Source: Phycicoccus avicenniae
GTDB lineage: Bacteria > Actinomycetota > Actinomycetes > Actinomycetales > Dermatophilaceae
Assembly: GCF_018139485.1 (NCBI RefSeq)
Contig: NZ_JAGSNF010000023.1
Location: 33,408 to 97,407, forward strand
Direction: 5' to 3'
Length of the DNA stretch: 64,000 bases
Position 1 is the first letter of the stretch, and each line of letters opens with the position of its first letter. This document shows positions 52,311-61,112 of the stretch, in pieces. Both the position numbers and the translations under genes were made by a program. Under the pieces are notes generated by a model that saw only the letters and a program-made list of their open reading frames with translations, had not been told where the DNA came from and ran no database searches.

Positions 52311-54878
52311 GTGACCGCTCTCGCCGCGACCCCCACGACCCGGGCCCTGCCGTGGGTCCACAGGCTGCGGGCGCACGGGGACCGGGTCGCCCTCCACACC
52401 CCCGACGGGCCGGTGACGTACGCCGGGCTCGCCGCCCGGGTCGGGGAGGCGGCGGTGCACCTCGCCGGGCCGCGCCGGCTCGTCCAGGTCGAGGGCCGCT
52501 CGACGCTCGCGTCGGTCGTCGCGCTGCTCGGCGCGCAGGCCGCCGGGCACGTCGTCCTCCTCGGGGCTCCGGGGTCGCCGGCCGCCGCGCTGCGGGAGGC
52601 GTACGACCCGGACGTCGTCGTCGACGCCGCCGGTGGGGTGGACGTGCGACGAGCGGAGTCGGCGCACGTGCTGCACCCCGACCTCGCCCTCCTCATGAGC
52701 ACGAGCGGGTCGACGGGGTCGCCGCGGCTCGTCCGGCTCTCGGCCGAGAACCTCGCCGCGAACGCCGCGCAGATCGACGCCGCCCTCAGCATCCGGGCCG
52801 ACGACTGCGCCGCGCTCACCCTGCCGCTCACGTACTGCTACGGCCTGTCCGTCCTGCACACCCACCTCGCCGCGGGCGCGTCCGTGCTGCTCACCGGGCT
52901 GTCGGTCGTCGACGAGTGCTTCTGGCGGGAGGCGGAGGATGCCGGGGTCACGACGCTGCCCGGCGTCCCGCACACCTTCGACCTCCTCGACCGGCTCGGG
53001 GCCGAGGGGACGCTCGCCCGGCTGCCGCGGCTGCGCTCGCTGACCCAGGCCGGCGGACGGATGGCGCCGGACCGGGTCCGCGACCTCGCCGCGCTCGGCG
53101 AGCGGCAGGGGTTCGGCCTCTGCGTCATGTACGGACAGTGCGAGGCGACGGCGCGGATCGCATGCCTGCCGCCGGAGCTGGCTGCCGAGCACCCGGACGC
53201 CGTCGGGCTGCCGGTCCCCGGCGTCGGGGTGGAGGTCGACGACGGCGAGATCGTCGTCCGCGGCCCCAACGTCATGCTCGGGTACGCCGAGGGCCCCGCC
53301 GACCTCGCGCTGGGGCGGACCGTCGACGCGCTGCGGACCGGCGACCTCGGGGAGGTGGGACCGGACGGCCTCATCCGCGTCGTCGGGCGGCGGGCCCGGT
53401 TCGTCAAGGTCCTCGGCCACCGGGTCGACCTCGACGCCCTCGAGCGCCGGCTGCGTGACCTCGGCGAGACCGCGCTCGTCGGCGGCCGGGACGGGCTCGT
53501 CGCCGTCGCCGCCGAGGGCGTCCCGAGCGCCCCCGCCCGCGAGCGGGTCCGCCGCGCGACCGCCCGCGCCGCCGGGGTGCCGCTCGACGCCGTCCGGGTC
53601 GCGACCGTCGACGCGCTGCCGATGCTCGCGAACGGCAAGCCGGACCACGCCGGGGTGCTCGGGATCGTGGACGTCGCGGCCTCGGCCGTCGACACCGCGG
53701 AGGTGGCCGAGGCGCCGCACGCCGTGGCCGACCTGTACGCCCGGCTGCTCGACCGCCCGGTCGGGCCGGACGACACCTTCGTCACCCTGGGCGGCGACTC
53801 GTTGTCCTACGTCGAGGTGTCCGTCGGGCTCGAGCGGCTGCTCGGCGACCTGCCGCCGTCGTGGCACGTGACCCCCGTCGCGCAGCTCGAGCGCGCCCGG
53901 GCCGCAACGGCCACCACGACCGCCCCCGACGGCGCGACCGCCGCCGCCCGCCGCCCTCGGTGGCAGGCGATGGAGACGGGCATCTGGCTGCGGGCGCTCG
54001 CCATCGTCCTCATCGTCGGCACCCACGCCGACCTCTTCACCCTCCAGGGCACCGCGAACGCCCTCCTCGTCCTCGCCGGGTTCCAGGCCGCCCGCTTCCA
54101 GCTCGCCGACCCCGACCGGCGCGCCCGCTCGCGGCGCCTCCTCGTCAGCGCCGCGAAGGTCGCCGCCCCGACCGTCGTCGTCATCGCCGTCGCCCACCTC
54201 GCGTGGGGGATGTACGAGCCGCGCAACCTCGTCCTGCTCAACTGGGCGCTCGGCGAGGACGCACTCGGGCCGCCGCTGCGCTTCTGGTTCGTCGAGGCGA
54301 TCGTCCTCGCGCTCGTCGTCGTCGCCGCGCTCGTCCGGCTGCCCGCGGTCCAGCGGCTCGACGCGCGGTACCCGCTCGGGCTGCCGCTCGCCCTGTCGGT
54401 CCTTGCGTGGGGGCTGCTGCGCTGGCCGGTCCTGCCGCTGCCGGTGCCGCACATGCACGGGTCGGCGCTCGTCGTCCTCCACCTCGTCCTGCTCGGCTGG
54501 GCGCTCGCCCGGGCGCGCACGACGCTGCACCGCTGGCTGCTCAGCGGCGTCGTCCTCGGGATGGTCATGACGTTCTCGTTCAACGAGGCCCGGGACGCCC
54601 TGACCGCCGCGGTCGTCCTCGTCCTGCTGTGGCGGCCGGTGACGCGGGTGCCGTCGGCGGTCGTCCCGCTCGTGCAGGTGCTCGCCGCGGCCTCGCTCTA
54701 CGTCTACGTCGTCCACTGGCAGCTGCTCGAGGTGCTGTGGCCGCTCGACGTGCCGCTGCTCGCGACCGCCGGCTCCCTCGCGCTCGGCGTCGCCTACTGG
54801 TGGCTGTGGACCGGGCCGGTCACCCGCGCCGCCCGCCGGGTCCGAGGTCTCGTCAGGTCGGCTGCACCGGCCGGGTGA
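52311..54878 (+). CDS. Adenylation / carrier / membrane acyltransferase fusion
   Basis: An 855-residue protein with three parts. Residues 1-460 are an AMP-forming adenylation domain (LLMSTSGSTGSPRLV, YGQCEATARIA, LRTGDLGEVGPDGLIRVVGR, late Lys in LANGKPDH). Residues 465-535 are a phosphopantetheine carrier with GGDSLSY. Residues 550-855 hold about nine membrane helices of acyltransferase-3 type (GIWLRALAIVLIVGTHADLF, VYVVHWQLLEVLWPL). The likely chemistry is activation of an acyl or amino acid, loading on the carrier, and transfer to an acceptor at the membrane. The iron box in front suggests a role in iron uptake. The last 26 bases overlap the convergent aminotransferase gene. Confidence 0.88.
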   Translation: MTALAATPTTRALPWVHRLRAHGDRVALHTPDGPVTYAGLAARVGEAAVHLAGPRRLVQVEGRSTLASVVALLGAQAAGHVVLLGAPGSPAAALREAYDPDVVVDAAGGVDVRRAESAHVLHPDLALLMSTSGSTGSPRLVRLSAENLAANAAQIDAALSIRADDCAALTLPLTYCYGLSVLHTHLAAGASVLLTGLSVVDECFWREAEDAGVTTLPGVPHTFDLLDRLGAEGTLARLPRLRSLTQAGGRMAPDRVRDLAALGERQGFGLCVMYGQCEATARIACLPPELAAEHPDAVGLPVPGVGVEVDDGEIVVRGPNVMLGYAEGPADLALGRTVDALRTGDLGEVGPDGLIRVVGRRARFVKVLGHRVDLDALERRLRDLGETALVGGRDGLVAVAAEGVPSAPARERVRRATARAAGVPLDAVRVATVDALPMLANGKPDHAGVLGIVDVAASAVDTAEVAEAPHAVADLYARLLDRPVGPDDTFVTLGGDSLSYVEVSVGLERLLGDLPPSWHVTPVAQLERARAATATTTAPDGATAAARRPRWQAMETGIWLRALAIVLIVGTHADLFTLQGTANALLVLAGFQAARFQLADPDRRARSRRLLVSAAKVAAPTVVVIAVAHLAWGMYEPRNLVLLNWALGEDALGPPLRFWFVEAIVLALVVVAALVRLPAVQRLDARYPLGLPLALSVLAWGLLRWPVLPLPVPHMHGSALVVLHLVLLGWALARARTTLHRWLLSGVVLGMVMTFSFNEARDALTAAVVLVLLWRPVTRVPSAVVPLVQVLAAASLYVYVVHWQLLEVLWPLDVPLLATAGSLALGVAYWWLWTGPVTRAARRVRGLVRSAAPAG

Positions 54879-56655
54879 CCGTCCCGACCGGCAGGTCGAA
54901 CCAGCGCAGGTGCTCGAAGTCCGCCGAGACGTCGGCGTCGTGCATCGACAGGTCCGGCGGGGTCGCCGCGGCGAGGATGCGGGCGGCCTCGTCGAGCTGG
55001 TCGGCGAGGACCTCCTCCCCCGCCCGGCGCCGGGCCCGCGGCGTCGTCACCGTGCCGTCGGCGCCGAAGACGACGTCGGTGAGCCGGACCGGTGGCTCGA
55101 CGACCCCGTCGCGGTGCCGCCACAGCCCGCTCGCGGGGTCGAAGACGTAGTCCCCGATGAGCCGCCAGCCGTCGCGGGCGACCATCCGCACCGCCTCGAT
55201 CACGTAGTCGACGACCGCGTCGGACAGGAAGTAGTTGAAGTTCACCCGCACCCAGCCGGGCTTGATGCCCTCGCAGCCGCCGGTGATCTCCCGCTCGAGC
55301 TCGAGGCTGCGCTCGAGGTCGATCCCGAGCAGCCGGTGCCCGTACGGGCCGGCGCACGAGCATCCGCCGCGGGACTGGATGCCGAACAGGTCGTTGAGGA
55401 TCGCGACGACGAGGTTGTGGTGCAGGTGGCTGCCCGACGGCGACCGGACGACGAACGAGACGATCGAGAGGCGGTCGGCGTCGAGGCTGCCGAGGATCTC
55501 GACGCCGGGCTCGTCCCGCCACGCCGCGACGGCGCGGGCGAGGAACTCCTCCTCGCGGGCCCGGATCGTCCCGACCCCGACCGCCTCCTTGAGCCGGAAG
55601 ACGAGCCCGGCGCGGATCGAGTCGATGATCGCCGGCGTCCCGCCCTCCTCCCGGTGCGCCGGGTCGGCGAGGTAGACGTGGCTCTCGGGGTTGACGTAGG
55701 CGACGGTGCCGCCGCCCGGCACGTCGGGGACGCGGTTGCCGAACAGCTCGCGGCGGGCGACGAGCAGCCCCGGCGTCGACGGCCCGCCGATGAACTTGTG
55801 CGGCGAGAGGACGATCGCGTCCTTGTAGGCGAGCGGGTCGGCACCCTCGGGCGCGGTCATCTCGATGTCGACGTACGGGCCCGCCGCGGCGAAGTCCCAG
55901 AACGCGAGCGCCCCGTGCTCGTGGAGCAGGGCCGAGATGCCGTACGTGTCGCTGACGATGCCGGTGACGTTGGACGCGGCGCTGAACGAGCCGATCCGCA
56001 GTGGCCGGTCGGCGTACTCGAGCAGCCGGTCGCGCAGGTCGCCGATGTCGACGAGCCCGTCGGCGTCGGCCCGGATCGTCACGACGTCGGCGATGCTCTC
56101 GCGCCACGGGATCTCGTTGCTGTGGTGCTCGAACGGTCCGATGAAGACGACCGGCCGCTCGTCCTCGGGGACGTGCCGGGACAGGTGCCAGCGGTCCTCG
56201 AGGGCGGACGGGATGCGCAGGCCGAGGACGCCGATGAGCTTGTCGAGCGCGCCGGTGCATCCCGACCCGGCGAAGACGACGACCGTGTCCTCGTCGCCGT
56301 GGACGGCGTCGTGGATGATCCGGCGGGCGTCCTCGCGCAGCCGCGTCGTCTGCAGCCCGGTGCCGCTGGACTCGGTGTGGGTGTTGGCGTAGGCGGGCAG
56401 GACCTCGTCGCGGATGAAGTCCTCGACGAAGGACAGCGCCCGGCCGGACGCGGTGTAGTCGGCGTACGTCACCCGGCGCGGGCCGTACGGGGTGTCCATG
56501 ACGTGGTCCTCGCCGATGACCGACTCGCGGACCAGCCGCAGCAGACCGTCGTCCGGCACCGGGAGGTGGAGCCCGTCGGCACCCTCGCCCGGCCGGGGCC
56601 CTCGCCCGTCGGAACCCTCGCCCGTCCCGTCGCTCCGACCGCCGTGCTCCGCCAT
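54853..56655 (-). CDS. Class V aminotransferase-fold PLP enzyme (cysteine-desulfurase-like)
   Basis: A 600-residue PLP enzyme, longer than usual cysteine desulfurases (about 400). TYADYTASGRALSFVEDFI, SGTGLQTTRLRE, the PLP-lysine block VLSPHKFIGGPSTPG and the Cys block SRGGCSCAGPYGH are seen. The C-terminal 130 residues (after GWRLIGDYVFDP) are extra. The GCSCAGPYG form is shared with a subgroup found outside isc/suf operons, with unproven substrate. It lies convergent to the iron-regulated fusion gene. Confidence 0.85.
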   Translation of the reverse strand: MAEHGGRSDGTGEGSDGRGPRPGEGADGLHLPVPDDGLLRLVRESVIGEDHVMDTPYGPRRVTYADYTASGRALSFVEDFIRDEVLPAYANTHTESSGTGLQTTRLREDARRIIHDAVHGDEDTVVVFAGSGCTGALDKLIGVLGLRIPSALEDRWHLSRHVPEDERPVVFIGPFEHHSNEIPWRESIADVVTIRADADGLVDIGDLRDRLLEYADRPLRIGSFSAASNVTGIVSDTYGISALLHEHGALAFWDFAAAGPYVDIEMTAPEGADPLAYKDAIVLSPHKFIGGPSTPGLLVARRELFGNRVPDVPGGGTVAYVNPESHVYLADPAHREEGGTPAIIDSIRAGLVFRLKEAVGVGTIRAREEEFLARAVAAWRDEPGVEILGSLDADRLSIVSFVVRSPSGSHLHHNLVVAILNDLFGIQSRGGCSCAGPYGHRLLGIDLERSLELEREITGGCEGIKPGWVRVNFNYFLSDAVVDYVIEAVRMVARDGWRLIGDYVFDPASGLWRHRDGVVEPPVRLTDVVFGADGTVTTPRARRRAGEEVLADQLDEAARILAAATPPDLSMHDADVSADFEHLRWFDLPVGTVTRPVQPT

Positions 56656-56792
56656 GCTGGCATGCTCCCACGCCCGTCCACCCCTCTGCCGGAGTCGCGT
56701 GCTACGGCGCAGTGACTGCTGCGATCACGACCAGTCCTGCGGGGTAGCACGCACGACAGCGGGCGTCGGCGGCGCTGGTGGCGCCATCGGAG

Positions 56793-56824
56793 TGCACTGA
56801 CATGCAGGTTTGCACTGCCGTGCA
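56793..56824. promoter_or_regulatory. Tandem TetR operator
   Basis: TGCACTGACATGCA (56793-56806) and TGCACTGCCGTGCA (56811-56824) are two copies of TGCACTGnnnTGCA placed 18 bases apart, upstream of the TetR gene. TACGCT (56834-56839) lies 6 bases before its GTG. Two repressor dimers could bind side by side and block the promoter. Confidence 0.75.
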
Positions 56825-56845
56825 CCGGACACCTACGCTGACCAC

Positions 56846-57487
56846 GTGACAACCACGCCCTGCCGGACGACCTCGCTGCGCGAGCGCAAGCGTGCGGAGA
56901 CCCGCCGCACCCTCGCCCTCGCCGCGTACACGATCGTGCGGGACGAGGGCGTCGACGCCGTGACCGCCGAGGCCGTCGCCGAGCGCGCCGGCGTCTCCCG
57001 CCGGACCTTCTTCAACTACTTCCCCTCCGTCGAGCAGGTCCTCACCGCGAGCGTCGCCGAGTTCTTCACCGCGCTGAGCCGCCGGCTTGACGAGCGCCCG
57101 CAGGACGAGCCGCTGCGCGCCAGCCTGCTCGCCGTCGTCGACGACCCGAGCGACCTCGACCTCGTCGAGCGGATCGGTGTCCTCGTCGAGGCCGGCGAGT
57201 CCAGCGCCCACGCGAAGTCCCTCATCCTCGGTGAGCTCCACACGTGGCTCGACTGGCTCGAGGGCTGGCTGCGCGGCCGGCTCGGCGACGCACCCTCCGA
57301 GCTGCACGTCGCCTTCGTCGCGACCTCGATCCTCGCGTGCGGCGAGGCCGCCCTGCGGGTCTGGGCGCGGCACGCCGCCGGCAGCGAGACCCCGACCCGG
57401 TCCTTCCAGGCCGCCTTCACCGAGGCCATCGCGCTCCTCGGCACCGACCTCCTGCCGGACGACACCGTCGTCGCCGGTCGTTCCTGA
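56846..57487 (+). CDS. TetR-family transcriptional repressor
   Basis: A 213-residue TetR regulator. TSLRERKRAETRRTLALAAY, VTAEAVAERAGVSRRTFFNY and FPSVEQVL form the DNA-binding domain. The C-terminal ligand domain is Trp/Leu-rich (LHTWLDWLEGWLRGRLG). It lies 29 bases before an MMPL exporter gene on the same strand and probably regulates both. GTG 56846 is chosen for the leaderless hexamer; the longer frame would run through the operator. Confidence 0.93.
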   Translation: MTTTPCRTTSLRERKRAETRRTLALAAYTIVRDEGVDAVTAEAVAERAGVSRRTFFNYFPSVEQVLTASVAEFFTALSRRLDERPQDEPLRASLLAVVDDPSDLDLVERIGVLVEAGESSAHAKSLILGELHTWLDWLEGWLRGRLGDAPSELHVAFVATSILACGEAALRVWARHAAGSETPTRSFQAAFTEAIALLGTDLLPDDTVVAGRS

Positions 57488-57516
57488 CCAGCCCACTCCC
57501 AGACCCCGGAGGGTCC

Positions 57517-60096
57517 ATGTCCACCGCCTTGTACCGCCTCGGCCGCTGGTGCGCCGCCCACGCCTGGCCCGTCGTCGCCGCGTGGCTCGTCCTGCTCGCC
57601 GTCGTCGGCACCCTCGCCGGGACGATCGGCAAGCCCCTGACGAGCCAGATCACGATGCCCGGGACAGAGTTCGAGCGCGTCCTCGACCAGCTGTCCGAGG
57701 AGATCCCGGCCGCTGCGGGAGGTGCGGCCCGCATCGTCCTCACGACCGAGGACGGGTCGGCGTTCACCGACGCGCAGCAGCAGGCGGTCGCCGAGGCCGA
57801 GGAGGCCTGGCGCGGCGCCGACCGGGTCACCGAGGTCACCGACCCGTTCGAGGCGCAGGAGCAGATCGACGGCTCCGCGGCGCAGCTGGAGGAGTCCCGG
57901 CAGCAGCTCGCCGAGGGCCGGGAGCAGCTCGAGGACGGGCAGGAGCAGCTGGCGCAGGCCCGTCAGCAGGTCGAGCAGGGTGAGGCCGGGCTCGAGCAGC
58001 TGCGCGCCGCGAACCCCGACGACCCGCAGATCCCGGCCCTGGAGCAGCAGCTGGCCGAGGGTCGCCAGCAGGTCGAGGACGGTGCCGCGGAGCTCGCCGC
58101 GAACGAGGAGCGGCTCGTCGCCGGCGAGGTGCAGCTCGCCGACGGCCGCGCCGTCGCCGAGGCCACCGACGGCACCCGGCTCGTGTCCGAGGACGGCTCC
58201 GCCGCCGTCGTCCAGGTCCAGTTCGACGAGAACCCGCAGTCCATCCCCGCCGAGGACCGCGAGCGCGTCGTCGAGCTCGGCGACGAGGTGTTCGCCGGAA
58301 CCGGCGTCGTCCCGAGCTACTCCGTCGAGCTGACCCAGGAGCTCGAGTTCGTCGGTCCCGGCGAGATCCTCGGCCTCACCGTCGCGCTCGTCGTCCTCGT
58401 CGTCGTCCTCGGCAGCCTCGTCGCCGCGGGGCTCCCCCTGCTCGTCGCGTTGCTCGGCGTCGGCGTGGGGCTGGGCGGCGCCGTCGCCCTCACCTCGCTC
58501 GTCGAGCTGAACTCGACGACCCCGGCGCTCGCCCTCATGCTCGGCCTCGCCGTCGGCATCGACTACGCCCTCTTCATCGTCAACCGGCACCGCACGAACA
58601 TCCTCGGCGGGATGCCGCTGCACGAGTCGGTGGCCCGGTCGGTCGCGACCGCCGGCAGCGCCGTCGTCTTCGCCGGCGCGACGGTCGTCATCGCCCTCGC
58701 CGCCCTCGTCCTGTCCGGCATCCCGATCCTCGCCCAGATGGGTCTCGTCGCGGCGGCCACCGTCGCCGTCGCCGTCCTCGTCGCGGTGACCGTCGTGCCG
58801 GCCGTCCTGCGGCTCATGGGCACCCGGGTCGTCTCGCGCCGCGGGTGGCGCACCGCCGGCTTCGACGCCCCGGGCGTGCGCGGCGACGCCCCCACGCACC
58901 ACGCGGACGGGGACGTCCACGGCGCCGGCTACGTCAGGGCCGTGACGCGGCACCCGTGGCTCACCCTCGTCGGGGTCGTCGCCGCCGTCGGCGTCCTCGC
59001 CGTCCCGGCCCTCGACATGCGGCTCGGCCTTCCCGACGGCGGCAGCGAGCCCACCGGCTCGAGCGCGTACGAGGCGTACACGACGGTCGCCGAGGAGTTC
59101 GGCCCCGGCGTCAACGGCCCGGTCGTCGCCGTCGCCGAGCTGCCCGAGCAGGACGAGCCGCGCACCGAGGCCGAGGTGCTGTCCGCCCAGGCCGACGTCG
59201 CGACCGCGCTGTCCGACGTGGACGGCGTCGTGAGCGTCCTGCCGTTCGGGGTGAGCGAGGACACGAACACCCTCGCCTTCCAGGTCGTCCCCGACACCGG
59301 ACCCGCGGCCGAGGAGACGACGGCCACCGTCGACGCCCTCGACGACGTGCGGTACGCCCTCGACCAGAACGGCGTCGAGCTGGGACTCACCGGCCAGACG
59401 GTCGCGAACATCGAGATCTCGCAGAACCTCTCGGACGCCCTGCCGGGCTACCTCGCGGTCGTCGTCGGGCTCTCGCTGCTCATCCTCATGGTCGTCTTCC
59501 GCTCGGTCGTCGTGCCGCTCGTCGCGACCGGGGGGTTCCTCCTGTCGGTGGCGGCCGCGTTCGGCGCGACCGTCGCGGTCCACCAGTGGGGCTGGCTCGG
59601 CGGTCTCCTCGGGGTGACCCAGCCGGGGCCGCTGCTGTCCTTCATGCCGATCATCCTCATCGGGGTGCTCTTCGGCCTCGCGATGGACTACCAGATGTTC
59701 CTCGTCTCCGGGATGCACGAGGCCCGGGCGCACGGCCAGGACTCCCGGACCGCGATCCGCACCGGCTTCACCCACGGCGTCAAGGTCGTCGCGGCGGCGG
59801 CGATCATCATGACCTCGGTGTTCGCCGGCTTCGCCTTCAGCCACCTCGTCATGGTGCGGCCGATCGGGTTCGGCCTCGCGGTCGGCGTGCTCGTCGACGC
59901 GTTCGTCGTCCGGATGACGCTCACCCCGGCCGTCATGCAGCTGCTCGGCGACCGCGCCTGGTGGATGCCCCGGTGGCTCGGGCGGGTCCTGCCCGACCTC
60001 GACGTGGAGGGTCTGCGGCTGTCCGAGCGGCTCGCCGCCGAGGACGAGGCCCGGACGGTGCGGGACCAGGACCGCGAGCGGGTGCCGACCGCCTGA
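57517..60096 (+). CDS. MMPL-family RND exporter
   Basis: An 859-residue exporter with twelve helices in two repeats. GLAVGIDYALFIVNRHR and FGLAMDYQMFLVSGMHEA are the MMPL proton-relay signatures. Between helix 1 and 2 the extracytoplasmic loop holds a Gln/Glu-rich coiled coil of about 90 residues (repeats like QLAEGREQLEDGQEQL, residues 115-205). MMPL proteins carry lipids or drugs across the membrane. GGAGGG precedes the ATG. Co-directional with the TetR gene, it is probably induced by the repressor's ligand. Confidence 0.94.
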   Translation: MSTALYRLGRWCAAHAWPVVAAWLVLLAVVGTLAGTIGKPLTSQITMPGTEFERVLDQLSEEIPAAAGGAARIVLTTEDGSAFTDAQQQAVAEAEEAWRGADRVTEVTDPFEAQEQIDGSAAQLEESRQQLAEGREQLEDGQEQLAQARQQVEQGEAGLEQLRAANPDDPQIPALEQQLAEGRQQVEDGAAELAANEERLVAGEVQLADGRAVAEATDGTRLVSEDGSAAVVQVQFDENPQSIPAEDRERVVELGDEVFAGTGVVPSYSVELTQELEFVGPGEILGLTVALVVLVVVLGSLVAAGLPLLVALLGVGVGLGGAVALTSLVELNSTTPALALMLGLAVGIDYALFIVNRHRTNILGGMPLHESVARSVATAGSAVVFAGATVVIALAALVLSGIPILAQMGLVAAATVAVAVLVAVTVVPAVLRLMGTRVVSRRGWRTAGFDAPGVRGDAPTHHADGDVHGAGYVRAVTRHPWLTLVGVVAAVGVLAVPALDMRLGLPDGGSEPTGSSAYEAYTTVAEEFGPGVNGPVVAVAELPEQDEPRTEAEVLSAQADVATALSDVDGVVSVLPFGVSEDTNTLAFQVVPDTGPAAEETTATVDALDDVRYALDQNGVELGLTGQTVANIEISQNLSDALPGYLAVVVGLSLLILMVVFRSVVVPLVATGGFLLSVAAAFGATVAVHQWGWLGGLLGVTQPGPLLSFMPIILIGVLFGLAMDYQMFLVSGMHEARAHGQDSRTAIRTGFTHGVKVVAAAAIIMTSVFAGFAFSHLVMVRPIGFGLAVGVLVDAFVVRMTLTPAVMQLLGDRAWWMPRWLGRVLPDLDVEGLRLSERLAAEDEARTVRDQDRERVPTA

Positions 60097-60122
60097 CGCC
60101 GACGCCCGCGACGGCCTCGGTA

Positions 60123-60160
60123 CTCGACGGTCCGTGACCTGTCCGTCACGGACCGTCGAG
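60123..60160. terminator. Bidirectional terminator between MMPL and L,D-transpeptidase genes
   Basis: Sixteen-bp perfect arms (CTCGACGGTCCGTGAC / GTCACGGACCGTCGAG) with a 6-base loop lie between the convergent stop codons. It is the strongest hairpin in the window. Confidence 0.85.
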
Positions 60161-60174
60161 CACCCGCTCGCCGG

Positions 60175-60963
60175 TCAGGCCCGGATCGTCACCGGCGTGC
60201 CGAGCGGCAGGCCGACCTCCTCGACGAGCCGGGTGATCGTCTCGTTGGGCATCCGGATGCAGCCGCTGCTCACGTCGGTGCCGACGAGGTCGGGCTCGTT
60301 CGTGCCGTGGATGCCGATGACGCCCTCGCCGTCGCGGAACTCGGTGAGCACCGTCGAGAAACCGGACAGGCCGTAGGCGTACGGGCCGTAGACGCCGTCC
60401 GGGTCCGGCGGGGACAGCAGTTCCTTGACGTAGTAGTCGCCGCCTGGGGTCGGACGGTCCGAGCGGCCGACGCCGACGGGGGTGCGCAGCACCTCGCGGC
60501 CGCCCTCGGTGACGACGAGCTCGTGGTCGGCGATGGCCACCTCGAGGGCGAACCGGTGGGTCGTGAGCCGGACGTCGCCGGCGTCGACCCAGCCGGTCGT
60601 CCCGTTCGGGCGGACCGGCAGCTGCACCTGGAGCCGGTCACCCTCGTCGGCGAGGACGAGGAGGACCACCTCGCCGGAGATCTCGTCGTCGCGCTCGAGG
60701 ACGAGCTGCTCGGCGGCGTCCTCGTCCGCCGACTCGAACACCGTGAGGCTGCCGACCCGGGCGGTCGCGACGGTCGTCACCGTGGGGTCGGGCGTCTCCT
60801 CCTCGCTCGGCGACGCGGACGGCTCGGCCGCGGACGACTCCGTCGGGTCGGGCTGCGCCGCACGGTCGTCGGAGCATCCGGCGAGCCCGAGCAGGGCCAG
60901 CCCGCCGAGCCCTCCGAGGGCTGATCGACGGGACGGTTCACCGAGGGTGCGGGAGGCGTTCAC
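60175..60963 (-). CDS. Lipoprotein L,D-transpeptidase (YkuD family)
   Basis: A 262-residue protein. After PSRRSALGGLGGLALLGLAGC, a Tat-like and lipobox signal, an acidic Ser/Pro linker leads to an SH3-like part. The YkuD domain has GVIGIHGTNEPDLV and the catalytic SSGCIRM. It makes 3-3 cross-links in peptidoglycan or attaches proteins to it. GTG 60963 is favoured because TAGGGT ends 7 bases before it; GTG 60972 would lie inside that hexamer. Confidence 0.9.
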   Translation of the reverse strand: MNASRTLGEPSRRSALGGLGGLALLGLAGCSDDRAAQPDPTESSAAEPSASPSEEETPDPTVTTVATARVGSLTVFESADEDAAEQLVLERDDEISGEVVLLVLADEGDRLQVQLPVRPNGTTGWVDAGDVRLTTHRFALEVAIADHELVVTEGGREVLRTPVGVGRSDRPTPGGDYYVKELLSPPDPDGVYGPYAYGLSGFSTVLTEFRDGEGVIGIHGTNEPDLVGTDVSSGCIRMPNETITRLVEEVGLPLGTPVTIRA

Positions 60964-61112
60964 GGCGTTCACCCTACGTCGCGGCGACGGACCTGCGAGG
61001 CTGACCGCATCGCGTCCGACGGGGGGTGTGACGTTCGGCCCCCCACGGACATGAACCCACGTGGGCGGCCCCTGCCGCCCACGTTCCGACCCCGAAGAGG
61101 AAGAGGACGACG

